From NCBI RefSeq assembly GCF_019331675.1, contig NZ_JAHBBJ010000005.1:62001-126000 (forward strand): DNA of 64,000 nt, written 5' to 3'. Of the stretch, positions 20,101-27,319 are shown in pieces. Made by a program: the position numbers and the translations under genes. This stretch comes from Bifidobacterium miconisargentati. GTDB taxonomy: Bacteria; Actinomycetota; Actinomycetes; Actinomycetales; Bifidobacteriaceae. Numbering within the stretch: the stretch's first letter is position 1; the number at the start of each line of letters is the position of its first letter. A model generated the notes under the pieces. That model was not told the DNA's origin. It searched no databases and saw nothing but the letters and a program-made list of their open reading frames with translations.

Positions 20101-20252
20101 ACTCGATGAACGACCAGTCGCTGGGCGAGGCCTCGGCCATGAGCCTGGACGACCTGAAGAAGATGTTCGAGGTCAAGAAGGTCGAGGAATACTCGGCCGA
20201 TGACCCCAAGAACCCGAGGAACATGCAGGCCGCCAAGAAGCCCGAGGAGTGA
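17151..20252 (+). CDS. dnaX: DNA polymerase III subunits gamma/tau
   Basis: Clamp-loader ATPase of the replisome. Residues 1-370 are the conserved part: LYRRYRPDTFAGVIGQ at the start, Walker A GPRGCGKTSSAR, a four-Cys zinc module (CVNCAKG, CGECESC), the DEAH-like box DEAHM and the sensor region RSRTHHYPFRL. Residues about 375-470 are Gly/Ala-rich; a domain V-like segment follows (about 520-620). The last 350 residues are low complexity and hold ten DPW motifs (DPWA in the first part, DPWNQ in the later part). At 1033 residues it is very long for dnaX. I see no A-AAA-AAG slippery heptamer, so a programmed frameshift to make gamma is not evident. It is followed by recR, the classical pair. Confidence 0.96.
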   Translation: MALALYRRYRPDTFAGVIGQDQVTVPLMRALDEGKLTHAYLFSGPRGCGKTSSARILARCVNCAKGPTSRPCGECESCKDLATGGPGSIDVVEIDAASHNGVDDARELRERAGFAPARDRYKIFILDEAHMVTQQGFNALLKIVEEPPEHVMFIFATTEPDKVIGTIRSRTHHYPFRLVPQEVMGPYLETICEKEHIKAEPGVLKLAMRAGGGSVRDTLSVLDQLMVGSVEGVITHDAAVALLGFTPEALIGEAVDAVIDHNGEALYGVIQKVVVGGFDPRRFVEDLLARVRDLLVLTLAGDRAESVLSDTAEAEDMDDLHRQAKALGLGALTAMAEIINTTLGAMTGAISPRMRLELLAARLLAGSETGFAVAVPGMAGAGTGAPGAAQGGVAGGAHGAAAGTAEGAASGGFAGASRGGFVGASHGGFSGAERNQRQAAGGNASVSQRNAGGVAGGVQAGGWPTDGFTGLQAGGNTVSTVTGGAQQGAANAQGGTNDGWGAPAGNAGAARPAAADNRSTDEKWDAAVAGLPEAVREYVTRGKVPTVRFGTNRKGLPCLSMTFDKPLSQHAFALAVDTDSGKKASAVVMDAVRKEFGPTAVIAPTAVTASGERAESIKHMSPEQLAKVKQQIALAKAGLAASSLGAGLGMRAGSEPKTPKPESQPKESDDIHRAGTASDAAGQPGVTSRSSTSSWAEDDPWAKPVADAADTASGTAVPDSGSRSGIQSDASATPATDGFAPAEASVAAPQHEEHHKKHVAVPDVSDGVDPWAVPAQPTTPKTAAPTVDDPWAGGASSRNDGSSASSEDPWAGAQSGSGTGAVTAPQQVPAGQPAGATRPTQSRATPAAASVGAKPRSIANGEDPWAGVPPAEEPPMDDGMGPDPWNQPQSSTPENDPWNQPVASAGRSSSPMLSEADPWNQPAAPSPDQTGRTSGAGRWDQQPNQTMPPAGQPAGPSVDPWNQQAPSQAGPQSGPQVAAEDDEYSMNDQSLGEASAMSLDDLKKMFEVKKVEEYSADDPKNPRNMQAAKKPEE

Positions 20253-20364
20253 CGGTTCTCCGGGGAGGGAAACCAAGGAATAAGGCCCCATGACCATCGT
20301 GGTCTGACGGGCCCATCCATGATGACTGCGGCCGTGAGACCGCAACGGAAAGTGAGACATATCC

Positions 20365-20967
20365 ATGGCATTGGCCTATGACGGTGCCGTACAGCGCCTG
20401 ATCGACGCATTCGGACGACTGCCGGGCATCGGCCCCAAGGGCGCGCAACGCATCGCGTTCTACATCCTGTCCGCGCCGGAGGATGAGGCGCGCGACCTCG
20501 CCGAAGCCATCGAAGAGGTCAAGGAAAAAGTGCGGTTCTGCGACATCTGCGGCAACGTCTGCGAGTCCAGCCCATGCCCGGTGTGCGCCGATCCGCGCCG
20601 AGACCACACGGTGATCTGTGTGGTGGAGGAGCCCAAGGACGTGATGAGCATCGAACGCACCCGCGAATACCGCGGCCTGTACCACGTGCTCGGCGGCGCC
20701 ATCAACCCCATGGCCAACGTGGGGCCCGCCGACCTGCGGATTCCGGGCCTCATCAAACGCTTGGAGAGCGGCGAGGTCACCGAGGTGATCATGGCGCTCG
20801 ACCCGAACATCGAGGGCGAGGCCACCACCAGCTATCTGACCCAGTTGCTCAGGCCGGCCGGCGTCAAGGTCACCCGACTGGCGAGCGGCCTGCCGGTGGG
20901 CTCCGACCTGGAGTACGCCGACGAGATCACCCTCGGCCGTGCGCTCGCCGGTCGTCGCGAAGCCTGA
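20365..20967 (+). CDS. recR: Recombination mediator RecR
   Basis: Works with RecO and RecF to load RecA at gapped DNA. The 200-residue protein starts with a helix-hairpin-helix ([20 protein letters not shown]), then the four-Cys zinc finger ([16 protein letters not shown]), the Toprim domain ([15 protein letters not shown]) and the C-terminal segment [19 protein letters not shown]. Length and motifs are standard. It is 112 bp after dnaX, probably in one operon. Confidence 0.97.
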   Translation: MALAYDGAVQRLIDAFGRLPGIGPKGAQRIAFYILSAPEDEARDLAEAIEEVKEKVRFCDICGNVCESSPCPVCADPRRDHTVICVVEEPKDVMSIERTREYRGLYHVLGGAINPMANVGPADLRIPGLIKRLESGEVTEVIMALDPNIEGEATTSYLTQLLRPAGVKVTRLASGLPVGSDLEYADEITLGRALAGRREA

Positions 20968-20995
20968 GCCAAGGGCCGAGGTCTAGGCCGGGAAC

Positions 20996-22183
20996 CTAGT
21001 CGGCGAGCGGGTCGTTCGGCTTGCTGCCGGGCAGACGATGCCACGGCCAGAACGCCGCATGCCGGATGATGCGGGCGGTCTCGTGGCGGCGGCGCAGCCA
21101 GACGACGAACAATCCGACCATCAGCACGCCGGCGGTCACGCCGATGGTGATGTTGCGGGCGTCGAGGATGTCGTTGGGCTCGGGGGCCGGCACCGGAATG
21201 GCCACGCGATGGCCGGAGATGAGCAGTCGGTGCGTGTTCACGCCGTACGGTGTGCAGGTCATCAGGGTCACACGGTCCTCGCCGGGCACGATGCGCAGCT
21301 TCGAGGTGTCGTCCGGCAGGATCACCGAGATACGGTCCACCTTGTAGCCCAGCGTCTTGCCCATGACCTCGATGTAGAAGAAGTCGCCTTTCTTCACCTC
21401 GTCGAGACGGGTGAACATCATCGCCTCCACCAGGCCGCGGTGGCCGGTGATGACCGAATGGGTGGATTTGCCGCCCACCGGCAGGCTCGTGCCGTAGAGG
21501 TGGCCGGCACCGGACGCCAGCGCCTCCTCGGACGTGCCGTGGTAGATCGGCAGGTCGATGGACTGCTTGGGCACCTTGATGGTGCCCATCACCTCGTTGC
21601 CGGCGTTGAGCAACGACTGGTATTCCGTGTCCTTCTTGGAGGCGGAGTCCTCGCCGCTGGCGCGCGAGCCGCCCTGCGACGTGGCGAACGGGTCCACGGC
21701 CTCGCCCAGGACCGGCTGGCCGGACGCGGCGAGTCGCTGGTTATAGGCGCGGGCGGCCTTGAGCGCGTCCTCGGCCTGCGGGTACGGCCAATTCGCCACG
21801 TCGCGTGCACTGGTGGCCGCGGTGGCCGCAAGCTCTCGGCCGGACTGGAACTGCAGGGCCAGCGGGAAGCAGGCCACGGCCGCGGCGGCGATCAGCAGCA
21901 CCAGCGTGATGATGCGCATCACCCAGAGATTGCGTTGCAGGCGTCGGCGTTCGGCGAGCAGATCCGTGATGTCGACGGCCTCGTTGAACGACGCGAGTGG
22001 GGGAGTCGCGGATGATCGGCCGGCCTGGCCGGTTGCGATCGGTTGCGGTTCGAGGCCGTCCGGCCGTTTATCGCGTGATGGTTCGTGCGATTCGACTGCG
22101 GCGTCGGCATTTGACGAGACCGGCTTTTCGGAGCGTCGGGGAGCGGCGTGCTTGCTCGTATGCCGTCCGCTTACAGAAGCCAT
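20996..22183 (-). CDS. Class C sortase
   Basis: Membrane transpeptidase of the pilin-polymerising class. The 395-residue protein has about 85 polar N-terminal residues, a first membrane helix (WVMRIITLVLLIAAAAVACF), a lid-like DPF at about residue 155, the catalytic His in HSVITGHRG (about 246), the catalytic Cys in TLMTCTPYGVNTHRLLISG (about 310) with Arg following, and a second membrane helix near the C-terminus. GGAGGAA precedes ATG 22183. No LPXTG pilin gene is adjacent; recR and lysC are the neighbours. So it either serves substrates elsewhere or is a housekeeping enzyme. Confidence 0.92.
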   Translation of the reverse strand: MASVSGRHTSKHAAPRRSEKPVSSNADAAVESHEPSRDKRPDGLEPQPIATGQAGRSSATPPLASFNEAVDITDLLAERRRLQRNLWVMRIITLVLLIAAAAVACFPLALQFQSGRELAATAATSARDVANWPYPQAEDALKAARAYNQRLAASGQPVLGEAVDPFATSQGGSRASGEDSASKKDTEYQSLLNAGNEVMGTIKVPKQSIDLPIYHGTSEEALASGAGHLYGTSLPVGGKSTHSVITGHRGLVEAMMFTRLDEVKKGDFFYIEVMGKTLGYKVDRISVILPDDTSKLRIVPGEDRVTLMTCTPYGVNTHRLLISGHRVAIPVPAPEPNDILDARNITIGVTAGVLMVGLFVVWLRRRHETARIIRHAAFWPWHRLPGSKPNDPLAD

Positions 22184-22274
22184 GGTCGATTCCTCCGTCT
22201 CCGATACGCCCCTATGCCGCTGTGCGACACGTTACCCGCGCCGGGAGTCCGGTGCAAATGGCCGGTTGGAGCGC

Positions 22275-22309
22275 AAAAGGAAAGGGCCCGGGTGATGAGT
22301 CCGGGCCCT
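22275..22309 (-). terminator. Terminator-like hairpin in the leader of the sortase gene
   Basis: On the minus strand AGGGCCCGG-n9-CCGGGCCCT is followed by TTCCTTTT, about 90 bp upstream of the sortase start. A pyrimidine tract (TTCTTCTTCTCC...) precedes the hairpin. No gene upstream on that strand would need terminating, so attenuation of the sortase gene is one reading. It is the main structure in the 529-bp gap 22184-22712; the rest holds the lysC promoter and nothing else I recognise. Confidence 0.6.
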
Positions 22310-22647
22310 GAGAGAGGAAGAAGAAGGAGAAGAAGAAAGGTTCAATTATGAGGATCTGCGGAAACCCCCTCCGGTTCGCTTTCGTTCGCCGGTAATTGAT
22401 ATATAACCGTACGAACTTGGGAGGAACGATGCGGGCGGCGCAAAGACCTCTGGCATCATCCTGAAAGTTCGCTGAATCCGGTTTGTCGGGTTCGGTGATT
22501 CGGCTGACGGGGCAGACGGCGGCGAATCGTCTGGCATCGATTGTGCGGTGGGGAAGTGCAGGTCACGGACGGCGTGACCCGTAAGCGTGGGCCGGACGGT
22601 ACTGTCCACATGCCGGTGGCGGTCCGCGGGGCGAGGACGGCGGTCCT

Positions 22648-22653
22648 TATAAT
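22648..22653 (+). promoter_or_regulatory. -10 box for lysC
   Basis: TATAAT, a perfect -10 hexamer, 60 bp before the GTG start; no good -35 is seen. TAGAAT at 22667 is an alternative. Confidence 0.5.
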
Positions 22654-22712
22654 CGTTGCGTTTGCGTAGAATGTTCGGCAAACGTCCCCTAAGAGAAGAA
22701 CAAAGGACAGCA

Positions 22713-23477
22713 GTGGCTCTCATCGTGCAGAAGTACGGCGGCTCCTCGGTCGCCGATACCGATTCGATCAAACGTGTGGCCAAGCGCGTTGTGGAAACGG
22801 AGAAGAAGGGCAACAAGGTGGCCGTGGTGGTCTCCGCCATGGGCGACACCACCGACGACCTCATCGACCAGGCGCTGAGCATCGACTCCAACCCGCCCGA
22901 GCGCGAGATGGACATGCTGATGACCGCCGGTGAGCGCATCTCCATGAGTCTGCTGGCCATGGCCATCCATGCGGAAGGCAGCCGCGCCCACTCCTTCACC
23001 GGGCAGCAGGCCGGCTTCTTCACCGACGCCCGGTACGGCGCGGCGCACATCAAGTCCGTCAAGCCGGATCGCGTGAAGAACGCGCTGGCCTTGGGGGACA
23101 TCGCCATCGTGGCCGGCTTCCAGGGCATCAACGCCAAGGGTGACGCCACCACGCTCGGCCGTGGCGGCTCCGACACGTCCGCCGTGGCGCTCGCCGTGGC
23201 CCTCGGTGCCGACATCTGCGAGATCTACACCGATGTGGACGGCATCTTCACCGCCGACCCGCGCATCGTGCCGGCTGCCCGCCGCATCCCGGTCATCGAC
23301 TACGACTCCATCCTGGAGATGGCCTCCTGCGGCTCCAAGGTGCTGGCCCTGCGCTGCGTGGAGTACGCCCAGCGGTTCAACATGCCGCTGCATGTGCGTT
23401 CGTCCTTCTCCCACCGTCCGGGCACGCTGGTGGTGCCGAACGGCGTGGACCCGCGCACGCTGCCGAACCTCGACTGA
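22713..23477 (+). CDS. lysC: Aspartokinase catalytic subunit (split gene, first part)
   Basis: Phosphorylates aspartate, first step to lysine, methionine and threonine. GTG 22713 is chosen (AAAGGA ahead; the protein then starts [15 protein letters not shown] as in other aspartokinases). The 254 residues contain the complete amino-acid-kinase domain ([49 protein letters not shown]) and stop at the point where Corynebacterium-type LysC passes into its ACT domains. The next frame (23562) supplies those. The two are in the same reading frame with a single in-frame TGA (followed by C) between them. Confidence 0.93.
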   Translation: MALIVQKYGGSSVADTDSIKRVAKRVVETEKKGNKVAVVVSAMGDTTDDLIDQALSIDSNPPEREMDMLMTAGERISMSLLAMAIHAEGSRAHSFTGQQAGFFTDARYGAAHIKSVKPDRVKNALALGDIAIVAGFQGINAKGDATTLGRGGSDTSAVALAVALGADICEIYTDVDGIFTADPRIVPAARRIPVIDYDSILEMASCGSKVLALRCVEYAQRFNMPLHVRSSFSHRPGTLVVPNGVDPRTLPNLD

Positions 23478-23561
23478 CGGGATGGTCCGTCCGCCGGCGC
23501 GCGGGCGAATGGCGTCGGTCATCAGAAAAACGTAAGACAATCAAGCAAGACAAGGCAAGAC

Positions 23562-24128
23562 ATGACTGAAGAAGAAGCGAAATCCATGGGTGATCTGTTC
23601 CCCGACCTCGGCCCCGAGGCGCCGGTGATCTCCGGCATCGCCCACGACCGTTCCGAGGCGCTGGCCACCGTGCGCGGCGTGCCGAACGAGCCGGGCATGG
23701 CCGCCAAGGTGTTCACCGAGCTGGCTTCCGCCGGCGTGAACGTAGACATGATCGTGCAGGCCGGCGCGTCCGTGGGCACCGCGGACATCTCCTTCACCGT
23801 GCCGGAGGCCGCCGTCAAGCAGGTGCAGGACACGCTGCTCGACAAGCAGGAGGAGCTGGGTTACCACTCCTTCGACATCAACACCAATGTGGGCAAGGTG
23901 GCCGTGGTGGGCGTCGGCATGAAGACCCACTCCGGTCTGGCCGCCAAGTTCTTCCGCGCGCTGAGCGACAAGGGCATCAACGTGCTCATGATCTCGACCT
24001 CCGAGATCCGTATCGCCGCCCTGGTGCCGCTGGAGCAGCTCAATGAGGCCGTCAAGGCGCTGCACACCGTGTACGGCTTGGACGCCACGCAGATCGAGGC
24101 CGTGGTGTACGGCGGTACCGGTCGCTGA
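23562..24128 (+). CDS. Aspartokinase regulatory subunit with two ACT domains (split gene, second part)
   Basis: Binds end-product amino acids for feedback control. The 188 residues align over their length with the C-terminal half of one-piece aspartokinases: first ACT (VRGVPNEPGMAAKVFTELAS, VNVDMIVQAGAS), second ACT (VGVGMKTHSGLAAKFFRALS, INVLMISTSEIRIAALV) and the terminal VYGGTGR. ATG 23562 has only a weak AAGGC ahead. It is 84 bp after lysC, in the same frame. It resembles the beta subunit that other bacteria make from an internal start in lysC. Confidence 0.9.
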   Translation: MTEEEAKSMGDLFPDLGPEAPVISGIAHDRSEALATVRGVPNEPGMAAKVFTELASAGVNVDMIVQAGASVGTADISFTVPEAAVKQVQDTLLDKQEELGYHSFDINTNVGKVAVVGVGMKTHSGLAAKFFRALSDKGINVLMISTSEIRIAALVPLEQLNEAVKALHTVYGLDATQIEAVVYGGTGR

Positions 24129-24150
24129 GTTTTTGCGGACATATGAATTT

Positions 24151-24199
24151 GGCTCCCCTCTCCGAGGGGAGCTGTCAGCGTAGCTGACTGAGGGGAGCC
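24151..24199 (+). repeat. Short palindromic repeat SR2
   Basis: Core GTCAGCG-tag-CTGAC between the CTCCCCT/AGGGGAG arms. It lies 22 bp after the ACT gene, between convergent genes. Confidence 0.85.
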
Positions 24200-24216
24200 A
24201 TGCGGGTCTGAACCGC

Positions 24217-24363
24217 GGCTCCCCTCAGTCGTCTTCGACGACAGCTCGTCCTGCAATTAAGGACGAACTTCGTTCGCAGTCCACTGGCTCGACTGTCGTC
24301 TCGCACATCGCCTACAAACAGCTCTGCTGTTTGCCTCACGGCGATGTCCTGACGAGGGGAGCC
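24217..24363 (-). repeat. Long palindromic repeat LR2
   Basis: Minus-strand copy of LR. It differs from LR1 and LR3 by paired changes: the ATTGCC/GGCAAT stem is ATCGCC/GGCGAT here. It ends eight bases before the asd stop codon. Confidence 0.85.
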
Positions 24364-24371
24364 ATGAAAGG

Positions 24372-25466
24372 CTACTTCTTGGTGATATAGCCGAGGGCCT
24401 TGAGCATTTCGGCGCATTCGAGCGCGCCGCCGGCGGCACCGCGCAGGGTGTTGTGGGCCAGACCCACGAACTTCCAATCGAAGATGGAATCCTCGCGCAG
24501 ACGGCCGATGGAGACGCCCATGCCGCCCTCGTAATCCACATCCAGCTTGACCTGCGGACGATCGTCCTCCGTGAGGTACTGGATGAACTGCTTCGGCGCG
24601 TGCGGCAGGCCCAGCTTGGCGGCCTCGGAGGTGTAGTTCACCAGGCGGTCGATGAGCTCCTCCTTGGTGGCCTTCTTGCCGAGGTTCAGGAACACGGTGG
24701 CGGTGTGGCCATTGAGCACGGGCACGCGAATGCACTGGGACGTGATCTTCAGCGGGCCGTCGAACGGCACGATCTCGCCCTTGGCGGCGTCCACATGGCC
24801 GAACACCTTGAGCGGCTCCTTCTCGCTCTTGGCCTCTTCGCCGGAGATGAACGGGATGATGTTGCCCACCATCTCGGGCCAGTCCTTGAAGGTCTTGCCC
24901 GCGCCGGAAATCGCCTGGTAGGTGCTCACGACCACCTCGCGCGGCTCGAATTCCTTCCACGCGGCCAGGGCCGGGGTGTACGCCTGGATGGAGCAGTTGG
25001 GCTTGACGGCGATGAAGCCGCGCGTGGTGCCCAGACGCTTGCGCTGGTGCTCGATCACGGCGAAGTGCTCCGGGTTGATCTCCGGCACCACCATCGGCAC
25101 GTCCGGGGTCCAGCGGTGGGCGCTGTTGTTGGAGACCACCGGGGTCTCGGTCTTGGCGTAACGCTCCTCGATGGCGCGGATCTGGTCCTTGGGCATGTTC
25201 ACGGCGGAGAACATGAAGTCCACGTCCTTGGCCACGTTCTCCACGTCGTCGCCATCGAGCACCGTCATGTGCTTGACGAACTCGGGCATCGGCGTCTCCA
25301 TCTTCCAACGGTCGCCGACGGCCTCCTCATACGTCTTGCCGGCGCTGTGCGCGGAAGCGGCGAGCGTGGTCAGCTCGAACCACGGATGATTCTCCAGCAG
25401 CGTGATGAAGCGCTGGCCGACCATGCCGGTGGCGCCCAGAATGCCGACCTTCAACTTTTCGGACAT
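24372..25466 (-). CDS. asd: Aspartate-semialdehyde dehydrogenase, archaeal/fungal type
   Basis: Reduces aspartyl phosphate to the semialdehyde with NADPH. ATG 25466 follows AAGGGG; the frame continues upstream without support. The 364 residues begin with the nucleotide-binding VGILGATGMVGQRF, carry the catalytic Cys in VKPNCSIQAY (about 157) and the HTATVFLNLGKKA and RLREDSIFDWKFVGLAHNT segments characteristic of the archaeal/fungal Asd branch rather than the usual bacterial one (which has GGxQxSG-type and GCGxxN motifs placed differently). It faces lysC convergently instead of following it, as is common in actinobacteria. LR2 and SR2 lie between. Confidence 0.92.
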   Translation of the reverse strand: MSEKLKVGILGATGMVGQRFITLLENHPWFELTTLAASAHSAGKTYEEAVGDRWKMETPMPEFVKHMTVLDGDDVENVAKDVDFMFSAVNMPKDQIRAIEERYAKTETPVVSNNSAHRWTPDVPMVVPEINPEHFAVIEHQRKRLGTTRGFIAVKPNCSIQAYTPALAAWKEFEPREVVVSTYQAISGAGKTFKDWPEMVGNIIPFISGEEAKSEKEPLKVFGHVDAAKGEIVPFDGPLKITSQCIRVPVLNGHTATVFLNLGKKATKEELIDRLVNYTSEAAKLGLPHAPKQFIQYLTEDDRPQVKLDVDYEGGMGVSIGRLREDSIFDWKFVGLAHNTLRGAAGGALECAEMLKALGYITKK

Positions 25467-25606
25467 ATCAACCCCTTGGGTCAGATGGATGGGTATACAC
25501 ACGTAAATCTCAATCTTACGGAATCGGCCGGGCCGCGGTGTGCGCTCTTCCGCATGATGGCTGGGCCGCGGGCCGCCCGACATGGCGACGCGCTACGCTG
25601 GTAGCC

Positions 25607-26227
25607 ATGTCTATCGCATCAGTAGAGGCGCAGAAGCAGCTTGACCGTATCGTGGCCCTCGGATACCCGGATGTGGCGGATATGTCCGCCGCGGCCTTCC
25701 GGTCGCTGGCCCGGCCGCTCATCGAGGCTCTGGAAGGGGCCGATCTGGGGCCGAACATCCTGCTGGTGCCCACGCGCGAGCTGGTCTCGCCCGAATCGCT
25801 GATCGCGCGAACCTCCATCAACCGCATGGCCGGATTCACCACCATGCCCCCGCGCGATATCGCCAGTTTCCTGCCGCAGGACGGCTTCGAGCCGCCGGAG
25901 GGGCCGTTCTATCTGGTGGTCGAACCGCACACCGGCACCTGCTATATCAATCGCGAGCCGGACGTGGCCCGCAAGCTCATCGACTCGGACGAACGTCTGC
26001 CGCTCACCCTGGAGGAGGGACTGGCCATCGCCACCCAGCACCCGGAGTGGCTGCTGGAGAAGAACGGTTTCAACCTGCTCGGCTCGCGTTCGGCGGACGG
26101 GCGTGTGCCATCCATCTGGATGAGCCAGAACGCGCCGCGACTCGGTGCCGTCTGGCCCAACTCGCGTCATACCTGGCTGGGCAACGCCTACTGCATGGCG
26201 CGCCGCGGCATCAGCCTGTTTCTGTAA
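25607..26227 (+). CDS. Conserved actinobacterial protein (DUF5701-like)
   Basis: Function unknown. The 206-residue protein has no membrane helix and no recognisable catalytic motif. It resembles the actinobacterial DUF5701 group by size and by segments such as TREGLAIATQHPEWL-like (LTLEEGLAIATQHPEWL) and SIWMSQNAPRLGAVWPNSRH, but I am working from memory of the family. ATG 25607 is preceded by TACGCT seven bases upstream and no ribosome-binding site, so it may be leaderless. It diverges from asd and ends in a hairpin. Confidence 0.65.
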   Translation: MSIASVEAQKQLDRIVALGYPDVADMSAAAFRSLARPLIEALEGADLGPNILLVPTRELVSPESLIARTSINRMAGFTTMPPRDIASFLPQDGFEPPEGPFYLVVEPHTGTCYINREPDVARKLIDSDERLPLTLEEGLAIATQHPEWLLEKNGFNLLGSRSADGRVPSIWMSQNAPRLGAVWPNSRHTWLGNAYCMARRGISLFL

Positions 26228-26228
26228 G

Positions 26229-26254
26229 ACCGTCGACGATGTTGCATCGACGGT
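26229..26254. terminator. Hairpin after the DUF5701-like gene
   Basis: ACCGTCGA-n10-TCGACGGT starts two bases after the stop codon. No T-run follows, so termination is uncertain. A decayed SR-like sequence (about 26270-26320) comes next. Confidence 0.5.
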
Positions 26255-26348
26255 GACATCGGCTTTCGTGAGACTGTCCTCCGGTCCATTTCGCCGACAG
26301 TTCGTCCGATAGGGGAGCCAAGAAGGGGCGGACGCTCCAGAGATTAGA

Positions 26349-26364
26349 CATCAGACGTCTGATG
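26349..26364. promoter_or_regulatory. Candidate NanR operator 1
   Basis: CATCAGACGTCTGATG is a perfect 16-bp palindrome, 51 bp before the first gene of the sialic-acid cluster. Related sites occur at 29337 and 38689. GntR/FadR-type repressors bind such short palindromes. Confidence 0.75.
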
Positions 26365-26414
26365 ATAGTAGGATAGGGTTGTCTTGGCACCAGCTTTTCA
26401 AGGAGGAAACCAGC

Positions 26415-27319
26415 ATGCCATCATTCGTCGTCGGCGCCTATGCGTCGCTGCCTCCAGGGCGCGAAGCCCAGGAGGACTACTACAACCTGTTGGGGAGGCA
26501 GCCCTGGGTGAGCGGCACCGAGCTGCCTTTCCCCGGCGACCTCGCGGAAACCGCCGGCCGCATCTGGCTTGCCGGCATCCTGCCCGTCCATTGGCACGGC
26601 AACACCATCACCGTTATTCCCGGAACCATGCAGCACGTATGGAAGGACGCGAACTTCGGCCTCGCCAGCCCGGACGAGGACGGGCGTTGGGCCGCGCTCG
26701 ACTTCATGAAGCAGGTGCGCGATGCGCTCGCCGACTTCACGCAGTGGCGCGGCAGTCAGGACGTCCGGTTCGTCGAAGTGCATTCGGCTCCCACCGCCAA
26801 GGCCGACCGTAACGCCATGGCCGCCTCACTGGAGGAGCTTGCGCAGTGGGACTGGTCCGGGGCGAAGCTGGTGATCGAGCACTGCGACAAGTACATTGAC
26901 GGGCAGAAACCGGAAAAGGGATTCCTGCCCATCGAGGACGAAATCGAATTGTGCGAACAGGCAGGCATCGGTCTGACCGTGAACTGGGGCAGATCCGTGG
27001 TGGAAGGCCGTGCCGCCTCCACCGCGGTCGAGCATGTAAGCGAGGCCGCGCGGGCCGGCGTGCTCAAGGGCCTCATGTTCTCCGGGGCCGGTCCTGAGGA
27101 AACCCAGTACGGATACGGCTGGATCGACGGCCATCTGCCCATGAGCCCGGACGAGCCGACCTCGCTCATGGACGCCGACGCGATTGCGGAGACCGTGCGG
27201 GCCACATACGTGCAGGGGACGCCGCTCGATTATCTGGGTGCTAAGGTGTGCGTGCCCAAGGATGCGACCATCGAAGAGCGGCTCGGCTATCTGGAGCGCA
27301 TCTACCGGGCGGCCGTGTC
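26415..27319 (+). CDS. DUF4862-like protein, first gene of the sialic-acid cluster
   Basis: Reaction unknown. The frame actually ends with its TGA at 27321-27323, overlapping nanK by ATGA. The 302-residue protein looks like a TIM-barrel of the sugar-isomerase/epimerase kind (RFVEVHSAPT, KLVIEHCDKYIDGQKPEKGF, GLTVNWGRSVVEGR, LKGLMFSGAGPEETQYGYGW), with His and Glu residues that could bind a metal. A perfect AAGGAGG precedes ATG 26415. Position in the NanR regulon and translational coupling to nanK argue for a role in sialic-acid or ManNAc metabolism, for example handling an anomer or a modified sialic acid. Confidence 0.75.

Noticed and set aside
18268..20252. Programmed frameshift in dnaX giving a short gamma form
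   Set aside because: No A-AAA-AAG type heptamer with a following hairpin was seen in the G/C-rich linker.
20293..20310. Mini-frame ATG ACC ATC GTG GTC TGA between dnaX and recR as a leader peptide
   Set aside because: Five codons with no ribosome-binding site and no following attenuator hairpin.
23465..23562. Sequencing frameshift as the cause of the lysC split
   Set aside because: Both parts are in one frame, so no insertion or deletion error is needed; only a base-call error creating TGA could explain it, and the second part has its own ATG.
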